DNA of 64,000 nt from Pseudomonas gingeri (GTDB lineage Bacteria; Pseudomonadota; Gammaproteobacteria; Pseudomonadales; Pseudomonadaceae). Below the pieces are notes generated by a model, which saw only the letters and a program-made list of their open reading frames with translations, was not told where the DNA came from and made no database searches. Below are positions 36,007 to 43,939 of this stretch, in pieces. The stretch is from NCBI RefSeq assembly GCF_013386165.1, contig NZ_JACAOS010000016.1, positions 779,729-843,728 of the forward strand, given 5' to 3'. Within the stretch, counting starts at the first letter, position 1. Every line of letters begins with the position of its first letter. The position numbers and the translations under genes were made by a program.

Positions 36007-36120
36007 TTATTTGTTCTCCCTTTGCGCCTTGGCCGCCCGCCAGAAATCGAGGTAGAGGGTGATCACACCGAACGCGCTGATGCCCAGCAGCATAAGCAAG
36101 CCGATCTGAATATGGGTCAT
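36007..36120 (-). CDS. Small single-pass membrane protein
   Basis: 37 aa: MTHIQIGLLMLLGISAFGVI begins a single hydrophobic helix, followed by TLYLDFWRAAKAQRENK, a basic cytoplasmic tail (positive-inside). GGAG lies eight bases before the ATG. It stands alone and is convergent with the GyrI-like gene. No family is recognised; such small membrane proteins often attach to larger membrane complexes. Confidence 0.55.
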   Translation of the reverse strand: MTHIQIGLLMLLGISAFGVITLYLDFWRAAKAQRENK

Positions 36121-36463
36121 GACAGGTCTCCGGAAAACACCGCATCAGGCGGCGACCTGCAGAGAAATAGTCGAAAATTCGCGCAAATGACATCGACTAT
36201 ATGAAAGCTTTACGGGGTGTTCGCGCAACAATATGGGGCGGATACGAAGTGGGCTGTAATCGTCTTCTCGATGCTGTTCATGGCGGTTTCAAATCGTCGC
36301 CGGCTTTCGATCTAGAGGGGCGCCTGGGTGGGTTATGTTCGTCGAGTCGCTGATGCTTTTCTCGTATTCCTTAGAGGAATGCATTGCATTAAAAACATGA
36401 ATTTTCTTTATTTTCGAGCGACGACTACCTTGGGCTGAAGTCCCCGGCCAAGAGAAAAAGCCC
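36121..36463. other. Gene-free stretch before a methyltransferase gene
   Basis: The part from about 36340 is AT-rich and ends with a GC-rich segment (GGGCTGAAGTCCCCGGCC) and AAGAGAAAAAGCCC just before the start. The middle codes for nothing convincing. Promoters for the two flanking divergent genes must be here. I see no known riboswitch. Confidence 0.4.
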
Positions 36464-37183
36464 ATGTCGTCTGAACACCCGGATTCGGCTCGAAAGTTCG
36501 ATGTGTCCCGTGCTGGCGAGTACGCCGAGCAAAGCCGTATCGCCCTGGCCGGTTATGACGCCTGTCACGAATTGGTCGCCTGCATGCTGGCGGCCAGCCT
36601 GGGCAGCGGGCGCGAGGCGAGGGTGCTGGTGGTGGGCGCCGGCGGTACGGCCCAGGAAATCCTCACGGCGGGGGCGCTTGAGCCGCTTTGGCAGTTCACT
36701 GCGGTCGACCCTTCGGCGCCGATGCTCGAGTTGGCCCAGGCCAGCCTCCAGGCACAGGGCCTGCTTTCGCGTACCCGGGTATTCCTCGGCACGGTCGAGG
36801 AACTGACGGATGAGCCACCCTATGACGCTGCGACCCTGATCGGTGTGTTGCATCACCTGCCCGGCGATCAGGCCAAGCACAACATCCTCAAGGCGATTGC
36901 CGCCCGGCTCAAACCGGGGGCGCCGTTGATTGTCGCCGGCAACCATCAGGCCTATGCCAGTCAGCCGCTGTTGTTGGCGGCTTGGGGCGAGCGTTGGCGT
37001 CAGCAGGGTGCGAGTGCTGACGCCGTTCGCGCCAAGCTCGGCAAGATTCTCCAGGGCGCCGATCCGCCCCACTCGGAGGCGGCGGTTCAGCACTTGCTCG
37101 AGGAGGCTGGGTTCGGCACCGCGACGCGGTTCTTTTCCAGCCTGTTCTGGGGCGCCTGGGTGGCCGCGAGGAACGTCACGTAA
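36464..37183 (+). CDS. Class I SAM-dependent methyltransferase
   Basis: 239 aa, cytoplasmic. Motif I is VLVVGAGGTAQEI near residues 54-66, the acidic loop ending motif II is FTAVDPSAPMLELAQ near 78-92, and motif post-I/III includes YDAATLIGVLHHLPGD. This is the UbiE/SmtA-like Methyltransf_12/25 type. The first 30 residues (KFDVSRAGEYAEQSRIALAGYDA) may form the substrate lid. Substrate unknown. The stop faces that of the delta-60 gene. Confidence 0.84.
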   Translation: MSSEHPDSARKFDVSRAGEYAEQSRIALAGYDACHELVACMLAASLGSGREARVLVVGAGGTAQEILTAGALEPLWQFTAVDPSAPMLELAQASLQAQGLLSRTRVFLGTVEELTDEPPYDAATLIGVLHHLPGDQAKHNILKAIAARLKPGAPLIVAGNHQAYASQPLLLAAWGERWRQQGASADAVRAKLGKILQGADPPHSEAAVQHLLEEAGFGTATRFFSSLFWGAWVAARNVT

Positions 37184-37218
37184 CCGAGATGACGTTGCCT
37201 TCCAGGCGCTATGTGAAC

Positions 37219-38439
37219 TCAGTTGCCGTAACAGCGAATCACCGCCGAATGGCTGGCGTAGCGTCCGGAGAGCAGGATCTTGCCATCCGTCTGCAACTCC
37301 AGGTTGGAGAGGTAGCTGGTGGAATCGCCGATGTAGATCAAGCGGCTGATCCCGTTGTCGCCAAAGTCAGGGTCGAGTTCGCCGTTGCTCAAATGGCGCA
37401 TCAACCAGCAGCGGCTGCCGCTGTTGATATGACCGGCGCTGACGATTTTCCCGTCCTCCTGCACCAGCAGGGCGAAGGCGATATCCAGTTCCGGCAGCTC
37501 CCAGGGCACCCCGGCGTTGAAGGTGACGTCCAGCTTGCCATCGGCCGTGACACGGGTGAGCAGGACGATGTTGTGGGTGAGATCGGCGGAGCCGGTGACG
37601 ACGATTTTCTGATCGGGCTGCACGGCGATATCAAAAAACGCCGCGTTGCCGTCGCGGGCCGGCTCCAGCTCCAGATAGCCGGCGCAACCGAAGGTCTTGT
37701 CCGGCAGGCCGGTGGCCCCGTAGCGCATCAGCATGGCCTTGCGGCCCCGTCGTCCGGCCACGACCAGCTTGCCATCGGCCTGGACCTGAACCGCCTCGAA
37801 GGCGATGTCCGGTTCCGGTGCCGTGACGACACCGCAGGTGCCGAAGCGCGGGTCGAAACTGCCGTTGCGGTCCAGACGCACGATGACGTCGCGCTCCGGC
37901 TCGCCCACGGCGCTGTTCTTGAGGGCCAGGACGATAAAACCGTCCTGGGGTTGTACGGCGAGTCGGCGGCCATAGCCCATCCAGGGTGCCGTGTAAGGCA
38001 GGGTGACCTGACCGTTGTCGCCGAAGTCGGGGTCCGGGGCGCCGGTTTCAGTCACTCGGGCGCAGAAGACCTGTTCACCCGCACGGAAGTGGCCGAGCAA
38101 GAGGAAGGTGTCATCTTCGTCGACGACCGCCTTGATCAGTCTTCGGCTGGAGCTTCCGAGGGATTGGGCGAAGTCATGATAGTAAAGGCCGTCTTCACTG
38201 AAGTTGGCTTGGGTGATACTTTCCGGCCAGTCTTCATGTACACCGATAAACCGATGACGGCCGTCGGGTTGCAATAAAGAGGGGCCGACAAAGCCAGGAC
38301 CTCTTTCGGAAAAGATAACCAGGCCGTCGCGGTGCTCACCAAATTCCAGGTCAAATTTTCCGGCACTGCCGGGCCGTTCGATGACCGCGGAGGGCGAGGT
38401 TTTGGGGGCGCTGTTCGAGATTCGGTTTCGTGCATCCAT
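37219..38439 (-). CDS. Delta-60 repeat protein
   Basis: 406 aa made of about six repeats of some 55-60 residues, each with a core like GKLVVAGRR, DGKIVSAGH or DGKILLSGR followed by RYG-type and PDFGDNG-type segments; this is the delta-60 beta-propeller-like pattern. There is no signal peptide, unlike many secreted relatives. The first 80 residues are less regular. Upstream 180 bases are AT-rich and carry its promoter. Function unknown; secretion without a signal peptide (type I or VI) is possible but not shown. Confidence 0.82.
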   Translation of the reverse strand: MDARNRISNSAPKTSPSAVIERPGSAGKFDLEFGEHRDGLVIFSERGPGFVGPSLLQPDGRHRFIGVHEDWPESITQANFSEDGLYYHDFAQSLGSSSRRLIKAVVDEDDTFLLLGHFRAGEQVFCARVTETGAPDPDFGDNGQVTLPYTAPWMGYGRRLAVQPQDGFIVLALKNSAVGEPERDVIVRLDRNGSFDPRFGTCGVVTAPEPDIAFEAVQVQADGKLVVAGRRGRKAMLMRYGATGLPDKTFGCAGYLELEPARDGNAAFFDIAVQPDQKIVVTGSADLTHNIVLLTRVTADGKLDVTFNAGVPWELPELDIAFALLVQEDGKIVSAGHINSGSRCWLMRHLSNGELDPDFGDNGISRLIYIGDSTSYLSNLELQTDGKILLSGRYASHSAVIRCYGN

Positions 38440-38620
38440 GGGGATTGAGTCCTTTCAAGTTTATTAAATGGCCACTTGCGTTAAATAACGGCTTATCAAG
38501 TAGCGACACGCTGATGTAGCAGCGACGTCATCGATTTAATAACTGGAAAGTGAGTTTGCCCAGCGATCAAGTTTTACCGTAAGTGACCAACTGATTTCAT
38601 ACTTATGGCCACCCGGAACT

Positions 38621-39094
38621 TTACAGTACCAGGGTCAAGCGTCGTTCGCCGCGATAGGCTTCACCGGTATCCACCCAACCCTGTTTCAGGTAAAGATTCA
38701 TCGCCGCGTTGTTATCGGTTCCTACCGATAGCAGTAACTGATGGACCTGGGGCCAGGCCTGGCGTGCCGCTTCGGGCAGGGCTTGCAGGCAGGCCGAGCC
38801 GAACCCCCGGCCTTGAAGCCGTTTGTCGACCTGCAGGGCATGCAGGGTGGCGCTGCCTTCGTCGGCCCAGTGTGGGACAAAAGGATGGCGCTTGAGTAAC
38901 AGGAAGGCCACCGGCGTCTCGTTGTCCAGCAGGGCGAAACCGAGCACGCCGTCATGGGGCTCGCGGGGCAGGAAGTACAGGGCCGCGTGGATATCGCCGC
39001 AAAATGGCAACTGCTCGGGATGGACTTCGAGGCTTGTGAGCTGTTCGCGCTGAAGGGCGTTGAGGTCTTCGTAGCGGGCCAGTCGGGCATTCAT
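38621..39094 (-). CDS. GNAT-family N-acetyltransferase
   Basis: 157 aa. Motif A reads LHALQVDKRLQGRGFGSACLQAL near residues 83-105 with the Q/RxxGxG acetyl-CoA pyrophosphate loop. Motif B is LSVGTDNNAAMNLYLKQGWVDTG near 120-142. The acceptor is unknown. It starts divergently from the DGPF gene at 39330 across a 235-base gap with no other gene. Confidence 0.85.
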   Translation of the reverse strand: MNARLARYEDLNALQREQLTSLEVHPEQLPFCGDIHAALYFLPREPHDGVLGFALLDNETPVAFLLLKRHPFVPHWADEGSATLHALQVDKRLQGRGFGSACLQALPEAARQAWPQVHQLLLSVGTDNNAAMNLYLKQGWVDTGEAYRGERRLTLVL

Positions 39095-39329
39095 GGGAAT
39101 CTGTTGTCGTCGACAAGAGCAGTTCTCACAGCGGTCTATCCTGTTTCCGACAGTAGGGGGGCTGATTCTATCGGCTTTGGCGGGCTTGATATTATTTTTC
39201 CCGAGGCTTTTTACGCCTGTCGATTTCCCTGGCTACCAGGCGACTATTCGTACACGTGCTGATCGGCAGCGGTCTTCGCCAAAGTCCGAAACAGCAGCCA
39301 TAGTTGTTCGACCGCCCCGGAGACCTGCC

Positions 39330-39674
39330 ATGAAATACCTGTGCCTGATCTACAGTAATGAAGACCTGTCGCATGCCCATCCCGACAGTCCCCGGGACCC
39401 CGAGTGCCTGGCCTACGCCGACTCGATCCGGGCCAGTGGCCGAATGCTCGCCGCCGAGCCTCTGGAGTCGGTGAGCACCGCTACCACGGTGCGCATGCGC
39501 GGCGGCAAGCTGTCGATCGTCGACGGCCCGTTTGCCGAAACCAAGGAGCAGCTGGCCGGGTTCTATCTGGTGGAGGCCCGCGACTTGAACGAGGCCTTGC
39601 AGATCGCCGGGCATATCCCGGCCGCGCGGGTGGGCAGCGTGGAGGTACGGCCAGTACGGGAACTGAATCTCTGA
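39330..39674 (+). CDS. YciI/DGPF-domain protein linked to ECF42 sigma factor
   Basis: 114 aa. MKYLCLIYSNEDL start and the diagnostic DGPFAETKEQLAGFYLVE block at about residues 64-81 identify the DGPF (YCII-related) family. It is the first gene of a three-gene run ending in an ECF42-type sigma gene; DGPF proteins are the typical genomic partners and likely targets of that sigma group. Biochemical role unknown. The ATG at 39330 has GGAG nine bases before it. Confidence 0.88.
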   Translation: MKYLCLIYSNEDLSHAHPDSPRDPECLAYADSIRASGRMLAAEPLESVSTATTVRMRGGKLSIVDGPFAETKEQLAGFYLVEARDLNEALQIAGHIPAARVGSVEVRPVRELNL

Positions 39675-39725
39675 GGGCGCGACCACTTTCAAACGGCAAC
39701 CCATAAGAATAAAAGGAGCCTGAAT

Positions 39726-40217
39726 ATGAACCGTCAACCGCTGCCCCTTGGGGGAGCCGAGCATGAGTTGTCCATCTGTCGCCTGTTCGAGGCGCCACGT
39801 AACCAGGTCTTTCGAGCCTGGACCGAACCGCGTCTGCTGAGCCAATGGTGGGGCCCCCGCGGCATGACCATGCCGGTCTGTGAAATGCAGCTATGGGTCG
39901 GCGGTTTGTTCCGGACCCTGATGCGCACCGCGGAGGGGGTTGAGTATCCCTATCAGGGCGTATTCCTGGAGATCGCCGCACCGGAGCGGATCGTCTTCAC
40001 CGATGCTTTTACTCCCGACTGGACACCGACGGGCAAGCCGTTCATGACGGCGCGAATCACCCTCGAGGAGGCGGACGGTCATACCTTGTATACCGCCCGG
40101 GCGATGCACTGGTCGGCGGCGGAAAAGACCGCGCACGAACAGATGGGGTTTTATCAGGGCTGGGGCGAAAGCCTCGATCGATTGGCCCTGCTGGTCAGCC
40201 AGGGGCTGCTGGATTGA
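39726..40217 (+). CDS. SRPBCC (AHSA1/Aha1-like) protein
   Basis: 163 aa START-like fold: LSICRLFEAPRNQVFRAWTEP then LSQWWGPRGMT at the N-terminus, a GEYP-type strand (VEYPYQGVFLEIAAPERIVFT) in the middle, and MGFYQGWGESLDRLALLV at the end, all hallmarks of the activator-of-Hsp90-ATPase-like group that binds small hydrophobic ligands. AAAGGAG precedes the ATG. Its stop overlaps the TTG start of the sigma gene by four bases. Confidence 0.88.
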   Translation: MNRQPLPLGGAEHELSICRLFEAPRNQVFRAWTEPRLLSQWWGPRGMTMPVCEMQLWVGGLFRTLMRTAEGVEYPYQGVFLEIAAPERIVFTDAFTPDWTPTGKPFMTARITLEEADGHTLYTARAMHWSAAEKTAHEQMGFYQGWGESLDRLALLVSQGLLD

Positions 40218-41464
40218 GTCTTGAGACCGATAGCGTCAAGCAGCAGGTCGAGAGGGTGTATCGGCAGGAGTCGCGGCGGATCCTGGCCACCCTGATCCGT
40301 TTGCTGGGGGATTTCGATCTGGCTGAGGAGGCCATGCACGAAGCCTTTTTTATCGCTGTCGAACGCTGGCAGCGCGATGGCGTGCCGGACAATCCCCGGG
40401 CCTGGCTGGTCTCCACCGGACGTTTCAAGGCCATCGATGTGTTGCGCCGCCGGGCACGCTTTGCCGCCTCCCAACGGCAGTTGATCGCCCAGGCCGAAGC
40501 CTTGGAGCAAAGCGAGTGGAACGATGAGGAACTCGAGGATGACCGGCTGCGGCTGATCTTTACCTGCTGTCACCCGGCACTCTCGGCGGATGCCCAGGTA
40601 CCGCTGACGCTGCGCGAAGTCTGTGACCTGACCACCGAGGAAATCGCCCGGGCCTTTCTCTCGAGCCCCTCGACCATCGCCCAGCGTATTGTCCGGGCCA
40701 AGACCAAGATTCGTGATGCGAAGATCCCTTATCAGGTGCCTTCCCTGGCGGAATTGCCCGAGCGCTTGGACAGTGTGCTGCGGGTTATCTACCTGGTGTT
40801 CAACGAGGGATATTCGGCCTCCCTGGGGACCAGCCTGACTCGCGACGAACTGACGACGGAAGCCATTCGCCTTGGGCGCCTGTTGCTGGAGTTGCTGCCC
40901 GACCCGGAGGTCATGGGCTTGTTGGCGTTGATGTTGTTGCATGAGTCGCGGCGTCAGGCGCGGGTGTCCGAGAGTGGCGAGTTGGTGCTGCTCGATGCCC
41001 AGGATCGTTCCTGTTGGAATGCGTCGCTGATTGCCGAAGGCTGTGGGCTGGTGGAGCGGGCATTGGGCACGGGACGCTTCGGCCCCTATGGCTTGCAAGC
41101 CGCGATTGCCGCCGTGCATGCCGAGTCGGCGACGATCGAGGACACCGACTGGCGGCAGATCGTCGGGCTCTATGACCTGTTGCTGCGGGCAGTGCCTTCG
41201 GCGGTGATCGAACTCAATCGGGCGGCGGCGGTGGCGATGTTTGATGGGCCGCTGGCGGGGCTGGAGTTGGTGGAGGGCATCCTCGGGCGCGGCGAGTTGC
41301 TGGACTATCACCTGGCGCATTCGGCGCGGGCGGATTTCTGTCGACGGTTGGGACGGGTGGAGCAGGCGCGTGAGGCTTATTTGCGGGCACTGGAGCTGAC
41401 ACAGCAGGCGCCTGAGCGGCGTTTTATCGAGCGTCGGCTGGAAGAGTTGAAAGGCGCCGGGTAG
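40214..41464 (+). CDS. ECF sigma factor of the ECF42 group, with C-terminal TPR-like domain
   Basis: 416 aa. Sigma region 2 is at about residues 10-75 (GDFDLAEEAMHEAFFIAVERW) and region 4 at about 105-155 (LTTEEIARAFLSSPSTIAQRIVRAK). The remaining 250 residues (DUF6596/TPR-like, with RVIYLVFNEGYSA and ELNRAAAVAMFDGP) are the long tail that replaces an anti-sigma partner in this group. The start codon is TTG, overlapping the SRPBCC stop as TTGA, so translation is coupled. It probably activates the DGPF-SRPBCC-sigma operon. Confidence 0.9.
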   Translation: MSLETDSVKQQVERVYRQESRRILATLIRLLGDFDLAEEAMHEAFFIAVERWQRDGVPDNPRAWLVSTGRFKAIDVLRRRARFAASQRQLIAQAEALEQSEWNDEELEDDRLRLIFTCCHPALSADAQVPLTLREVCDLTTEEIARAFLSSPSTIAQRIVRAKTKIRDAKIPYQVPSLAELPERLDSVLRVIYLVFNEGYSASLGTSLTRDELTTEAIRLGRLLLELLPDPEVMGLLALMLLHESRRQARVSESGELVLLDAQDRSCWNASLIAEGCGLVERALGTGRFGPYGLQAAIAAVHAESATIEDTDWRQIVGLYDLLLRAVPSAVIELNRAAAVAMFDGPLAGLELVEGILGRGELLDYHLAHSARADFCRRLGRVEQAREAYLRALELTQQAPERRFIERRLEELKGAG

Positions 41465-41470
41465 GCGCCG

Positions 41471-42325
41471 TTACTCCAGCATTCTCGCCAGCAACCAACT
41501 ACCGGCCGGTCCCGGTGGATGCAGGCGCGACCAGAGGGCATCCACCGCCACCGGCCTCGGCCAGCCACGCAGCGGCAGTTCCACCAGCGTCGCATTGTCG
41601 AAGCGTTCCACCAGCCAGCGCGGCAGCGGTGCCCAGCCGAAGCCGCGCTGGGCCATTTCCAGCAGCATCAGGTAACTCGACGCCGACCAGAAGCGGCCCT
41701 GGGCCCGGCTTTCATACGGATTGACGATGGTCGCCAGACGCAGTTCACGGTGTTGCTGCAGGCAGGCTTGATCGACCTTGGCCTGCTGCGCCAGGGGATG
41801 TTCGCGGTGGACGAACACGGCAAATTCAGTGCGTTCATCCACGGTGGCGCTGCCCAGGTCCGGCGGGTAGCTGTCCTGTCGTTCGGCAAAGGCCACCTGG
41901 GCCCGGCCTTGGCGGACCAACTCCACCAGGTCGTCGCACTCGGCGATCAGGCATTCCAGTTCGAGGTCCGGGTAGCGGGCTTCGAAATCGCTGAGGGTGG
42001 CCTCGAAACGGTTGGACTGGTAGGTGTCGGAAATCACCACCGTCAGCCTCGCTTCCAGCCCTCCGGCCAATTGGCGGGCGCTCATCTCAAGGCGGTTGTT
42101 GGCGGCGAGGATGTCTTCGGCCTTTTGCAGCATGACGTGGCCGGCCGCAGTCAGGCCGGGCTTGCGGGTACTGCGGTCGAACAGCTCGAGGCCCAGATCG
42201 ATTTCCAGGCTCGCGACGGCCGCGCTGATGGTCGACTGGCTCTTGCCCAGCTTGCGCGCCGCAGCGGAAAAAGAACCCAGGGTCGCGGCCTGGACAAAGG
42301 CCTGGAGCATTTCGTTGGAAGCCAT
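41471..42325 (-). CDS. LysR-family regulator divergent from a PACE efflux gene
   Basis: 284 aa. HTH is GSFSAAARKLGKSQSTISAAVASLEIDLGLELF at about residues 17-49; the effector domain follows from 90. It is 90 bases from the PACE gene and the gap holds a 16-base dyad. The pair resembles AceR/AceI of Acinetobacter in layout, so it may sense a biocide or polyamine-like substrate; this is inference. Its stop is 6 bases from the convergent ECF42 stop. Confidence 0.88.
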   Translation of the reverse strand: MASNEMLQAFVQAATLGSFSAAARKLGKSQSTISAAVASLEIDLGLELFDRSTRKPGLTAAGHVMLQKAEDILAANNRLEMSARQLAGGLEARLTVVISDTYQSNRFEATLSDFEARYPDLELECLIAECDDLVELVRQGRAQVAFAERQDSYPPDLGSATVDERTEFAVFVHREHPLAQQAKVDQACLQQHRELRLATIVNPYESRAQGRFWSASSYLMLLEMAQRGFGWAPLPRWLVERFDNATLVELPLRGWPRPVAVDALWSRLHPPGPAGSWLLARMLE

Positions 42326-42339
42326 GAACTATCGCTTTT

Positions 42340-42355
42340 GTCGATGGTAATCGAC
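42340..42355. promoter_or_regulatory. Dyad between LysR and PACE genes
   Basis: GTCGAT-N4-ATCGAC, perfect arms, lying 15 bases from the LysR start and 61 from the PACE start; candidate operator. Confidence 0.5.
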
Positions 42356-42415
42356 TTTTAGTATCTGTAAGGCTGGCGATAATGACAACCCCAGGCATCA
42401 ATGGAGGCGTCTGTC

Positions 42416-42847
42416 ATGACCCCCGGCAAGTCCCTTACCGAACGTGTATTACAAGCCATCGGCTTCGAGGTGTTCGCCGTGCTGCTGTGCACGCCGCTGT
42501 TCGCCTGGTTGATGGGCAAGCCGCTGCTGGAGATGGGTGTGGTGACGGTCGCCAACTGCTTTATCGCCCTGGGCTGGAACGTGTTGTTCAACGGAATGTT
42601 CGATCGTATGCGGGTGCGCTTTGCCCTGGCGCAGAACGTCTGGACGCGCCTGCTCCATGCGCTGCTGTTCGAGGGTGGATTGGTGGTGGTAAGTGTGCCG
42701 CTGGTGGCCTGGTGGCTGGACCTCAGCCTGTTGACGGCGCTGTTGCTGGATATCGGCGTGTTGCTGTTTTTCCTGCCCTATACCTACCTGTATCACTGGG
42801 CCTATGACGCAATACGCGAACGCCTGCGGCTACATGTAACCCTGTAG
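42416..42847 (+). CDS. PACE-family multidrug/proteobacterial efflux protein
   Basis: 143 aa inner-membrane protein with four helices arranged as two BTP (bacterial transmembrane pair) units: helices near residues 15-32, 35-58, 80-100 and 103-125. Motifs RVLQAIGFEVFA, NVLFNGMFDRM, RLLHALLFEGGL and YLYHWAYDAIRER are the paired PACE signatures; the Glu in each first helix is the coupling residue of the family. GGAGG is eight bases before the ATG at 42416, which I prefer over 42401. Confidence 0.9.
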   Translation: MTPGKSLTERVLQAIGFEVFAVLLCTPLFAWLMGKPLLEMGVVTVANCFIALGWNVLFNGMFDRMRVRFALAQNVWTRLLHALLFEGGLVVVSVPLVAWWLDLSLLTALLLDIGVLLFFLPYTYLYHWAYDAIRERLRLHVTL

Positions 42848-42880
42848 GAGCAGAGCTTGCTCGCGATCCGCCGCAGGCGG
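42842..42880. repeat. Single REP element after the PACE gene
   Basis: CTGTAGGAGCAGAGCTTGCTCGCGAT-type arm with a GCCGCAGGCGGC hairpin, starting inside the last codons of the PACE gene. Confidence 0.6.
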
Positions 42881-42918
42881 CCATACACAGGCTCATCAAG
42901 TTTTTTGCTCAGGCCGAA

Positions 42919-43827
42919 TCAGGCAGCACTCAGCCCAATAATAAAATCCAGAAACGCCCTGACCTTGGCCGGCGGCAGATGCCGGGACGGATAAAGGGCG
43001 TAAAGCGGAAAGCGTTCATCCGGCCAATCGGGAAACAACTCCACCAGCCGACCCGCCTCCAGGGCGGGGCGTATCCCCAGGTCGAGCACCTGGGCGATGG
43101 CGTGGCCGCTTTCACACAGGCTGTGCAGGGTGCCGACATCGTTGAGCACCAGCCGCGCGTTATTGCGCACATCCACCCGCTGGCCGGCGCGGTGAAATTC
43201 CCAGGGAAACGGCCGCCCGGTTTCCGGATCGCGGAAGGACACGCAGACATGCCGTTCGTCCTCCATGTCCAGTGGCATGAGTGGTCGTCCGTGGCGTTTC
43301 AGGTAGGCCGGTGCCGCACAGGTCAGTACCCGCACGTCCAGCAGCTTGCGCGCCACCAGGGACGAATTGGCCGGATGGCCGAAGCGTACGGCCAGATCGA
43401 AACCGTCGGCCACCACATCGCCCAGTTGGTCGCGGGTATAGAGTTCCAATTGCAGTTGCGGATGGCGGCTCATGAATTCGCCCAGGGCGGGGCCGAGGAT
43501 CAGGCGGGAAAAATACGGATCGATATTGACCCGCAACCGCCCGCGTACCTGGCTGGCGCTGCCGCTGGCGGCATAGGCGGCTTCTTCGAGGCCCGCCAGC
43601 AGCGGGGTGACTTCCTCGTACAGACGGCGGCCTTCGTCGGTCAACTTGACCGAGCGGGTGGTGCGGTCGAACAGGCGGATGCCCAGGCGTTTCTCCAGCC
43701 GGGCGATGGCCCGACTGACGCCGGAGGCGGTCATGTCGAGGGTGTCGGCGGCCTTGACGAAGCTGCCGCCGTCGACCACCGCGCTGAGGACACCGAGGCC
43801 ACTGGCCAGGTTTGAGTCGAAGCTCAT
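42919..43827 (-). CDS. LysR-family regulator divergent from NmrA-like gene
   Basis: 302 aa. HTH GSFVKAADTLDMTASGVSRAIARLEKRLGIRLF at about 20-53; effector domain from about 90 with CVSFRDPETGRPFPWEF typical of the CrgA-like LysR branch. It faces the NmrA-like gene across 112 bases that carry two inverted repeats, so it probably controls that gene. Confidence 0.9.
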   Translation of the reverse strand: MSFDSNLASGLGVLSAVVDGGSFVKAADTLDMTASGVSRAIARLEKRLGIRLFDRTTRSVKLTDEGRRLYEEVTPLLAGLEEAAYAASGSASQVRGRLRVNIDPYFSRLILGPALGEFMSRHPQLQLELYTRDQLGDVVADGFDLAVRFGHPANSSLVARKLLDVRVLTCAAPAYLKRHGRPLMPLDMEDERHVCVSFRDPETGRPFPWEFHRAGQRVDVRNNARLVLNDVGTLHSLCESGHAIAQVLDLGIRPALEAGRLVELFPDWPDERFPLYALYPSRHLPPAKVRAFLDFIIGLSAA

Positions 43828-43839
43828 TGCTGATTACCG

Positions 43840-43856
43840 GTCACTTATTCAGTGAC
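43840..43856. promoter_or_regulatory. Inverted repeat near the LysR start
   Basis: GTCACT-N5-AGTGAC, perfect arms, 13 bases from the LysR start; candidate LysR box. Confidence 0.5.
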
Positions 43857-43904
43857 ATCCATGCTATCGGAGAATTTTCGAGCGTGGTGGAAAATCCCTC
43901 CATC

Positions 43905-43919
43905 GCGACAGAGTGTCGC
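43905..43919. promoter_or_regulatory. Inverted repeat before the NmrA-like gene
   Basis: GCGACA-GAG-TGTCGC, perfect arms, just before the GGAGG ribosome site; second operator or leader hairpin. Confidence 0.45.
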
Positions 43920-43939
43920 CGCTTCCTGGAGGAACTTTC

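Noticed and set aside
36340..36463. Riboswitch before the methyltransferase gene
   Set aside because: A GC-rich segment and a purine-rich end are present, but no known aptamer core (SAM, cobalamin, GEMM or other) could be aligned.
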